A stretch of DNA of 64,000 bases from Gelidibacter japonicus (lineage in GTDB: Bacteria; Bacteroidota; Bacteroidia; Flavobacteriales; Flavobacteriaceae): positions 124,001-188,000 of the forward strand of contig NZ_BJKB01000003.1 of NCBI RefSeq assembly GCF_010725055.1, given 5' to 3'. The notes under the pieces are model-generated. The model was not told the DNA's origin, ran no database searches, and was given only the letters and a program-made list of their open reading frames with translations. The stretch's first letter is position 1; each line of letters begins with the position of its first letter. Shown here piece by piece: positions 63,088-64,000 of this stretch. Made by a program: the position numbers and the translations under genes.

Positions 63088-64000
63088 TTATTTGGTTGCA
63101 ACGTAGATCGGGCCTGCGAAAGGTTTTAATCCACTATTTTTTAGATTAACGACATAATAATATGTTCCGGTTGGCACATAGTTTGAACTTCCGATAGAAG
63201 CCTTGGATGATGAGCCATTCCAATCATTTTGGTAATTATTGGACTCATAGATCATAGCACCCCAACGGTTGAATATTTGAAGCTCTATTGTAAATCCACA
63301 GTCTTCAACCCCCGTGATCGTAAAGAAATCATTCTTGCCATCAGCATAGGTTGTTACAGCTTTTGAAATTACGACATCTTCCGCGCCACATGGCAATACT
63401 ACACAATCATCATTCAATGTAATATTTACAAGAGTTTCAGTAGGGCAGTATTCATCAGCCACCGAGTACATAAACGTATAGGTTCCCAGTTCTAATCCAT
63501 ACGGATTGAAAATACTACCGTTTACGCTTGCGGTCCCGGCAACCACACTCCAAGTACCATTGGTATCATAAGATCCACTCAACAAGCTGAAAAGATCAAA
63601 ATTCAAATCATCGCCATTACATAGTTCAGTACCCGTGGCCACTATGATGTCAACTGTGTTGTCAACATTAATGGTTTGGGTGTATACTGCTTCATTGTGG
63701 CAAATGTCTGAAACTGTCCAAGTTCTTGTTATAACATATTGCAAACTACCTTCAGTAGCCGTTGACGTTTCATTAAACTCAACCTGAATGTCATCAGAAC
63801 AGGCATCTTCAAAAACCAATTCTGGTACTGAAGGAATATTGTCACAAGTTATAGAGATCTCAGATTGATATTCTGTTACTAAGTTTGGTGCAGTCATATC
63901 CCTAACGTGGATCGTTTGTGATGCCGTTGAAGCATTGCCACACGCATCTGTTGCCGTCCAAGTTCGAGTAATGGAATAATCACCTTCACAATCGCCAGGA
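63088..64000 (-). CDS. large surface protein with type IX type B sorting domain (C-terminal part)
   Basis: The frame is open from the right edge; an internal ATG at 63897 is not the start. Visible repeats include YSITRTWTATDACGNAS and YVITRTWTVSDICHN, HYR-like modules of gliding adhesins. The last 90 residues hold a gliding-motility C-terminal (CHU_C type) domain: GKNDFFTI, LQIFNRWGAMIYES, NDWNGSS and PTGTYYYVV. Type IX secretion exports such proteins to the surface with SprF-like help. The bulk lies beyond the window. Confidence 0.9.
   Translation of the reverse strand, partial: PGDCEGDYSITRTWTATDACGNASTASQTIHVRDMTAPNLVTEYQSEISITCDNIPSVPELVFEDACSDDIQVEFNETSTATEGSLQYVITRTWTVSDICHNEAVYTQTINVDNTVDIIVATGTELCNGDDLNFDLFSLLSGSYDTNGTWSVVAGTASVNGSIFNPYGLELGTYTFMYSVADEYCPTETLVNITLNDDCVVLPCGAEDVVISKAVTTYADGKNDFFTITGVEDCGFTIELQIFNRWGAMIYESNNYQNDWNGSSSKASIGSSNYVPTGTYYYVVNLKNSGLKPFAGPIYVATK

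Overview
The window is an AT-rich chromosomal segment from a member of the Bacteroidetes, almost certainly family Flavobacteriaceae. The evidence is type IX secretion and gliding genes (a PorQ-like protein, a PorP/SprF protein, a cell-surface protein ending in a type B sorting domain), a TonB receptor with an N-terminal carboxypeptidase-like domain, -7 promoter elements of the form TAnnTTTG, and family-specific neighbours such as DUF6452/DUF6048/rlmD, xerD/aroQ, porQ/cmk, pyrR/pyrB and the small gene before rnz. No rRNA, tRNA, CRISPR array, prophage or complete insertion sequence was seen. Most of the window is vegetative chromosome.

Left part (1-12.9 kb): a tightly overlapping minus-strand run (M42 peptidase, class V aminotransferase, Nudix hydrolase, PrsW-like protease), a two-gene plus-strand unit (DUF4294, hemolysin III), a solitary REP-associated tyrosine transposase with a perfect palindrome inside its own coding sequence, an amidohydrolase, a ZIP transporter and methyltransferase pair, a divergent RNA methyltransferase, and DUF6452-DUF6048 beside rlmD.

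Middle (13-29 kb): ornithine aminotransferase, small membrane proteins, an Smr protein, a calcium-binding-repeat lipoprotein, a cysteine desulfurase overlapping a CHAP amidase lipoprotein, a TonB receptor behind an M23 peptidase, then a coiled-coil gene, zapA, a probable 6S-type RNA and rny, followed by a PAS histidine kinase and xerD. Between xerD and aroQ lies a cluster of outer-membrane beta-barrel genes. Two are pseudogenes, both with a TAA at codon 21.

Right part (33-64 kb): lpdA, msrB, glgB with a 100-residue lysine-rich tail, a GH31 glucosidase, an M48 lipoprotein, an MFS transporter, an ECF sigma/anti-sigma operon that also encodes two repeat-rich envelope proteins, lon, porQ-cmk, a LysM protein, rpsA with a long leader, pyrR-pyrB, rnz, pdxH, a CAP lipoprotein with a strikingly phased upstream region, and a gliding/T9SS operon cut by the window edge.

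I did not find a convincing new multi-gene defence or mobile system. The most unusual signals are non-coding: heptamer-period tandem arrays in several intergenic gaps, TCGA boxes spaced at about 21-bp multiples before the CAP gene, a symmetric divergent promoter palindrome, the palindrome within the transposase gene, and the parallel nonsense codons in the beta-barrel pseudogenes.
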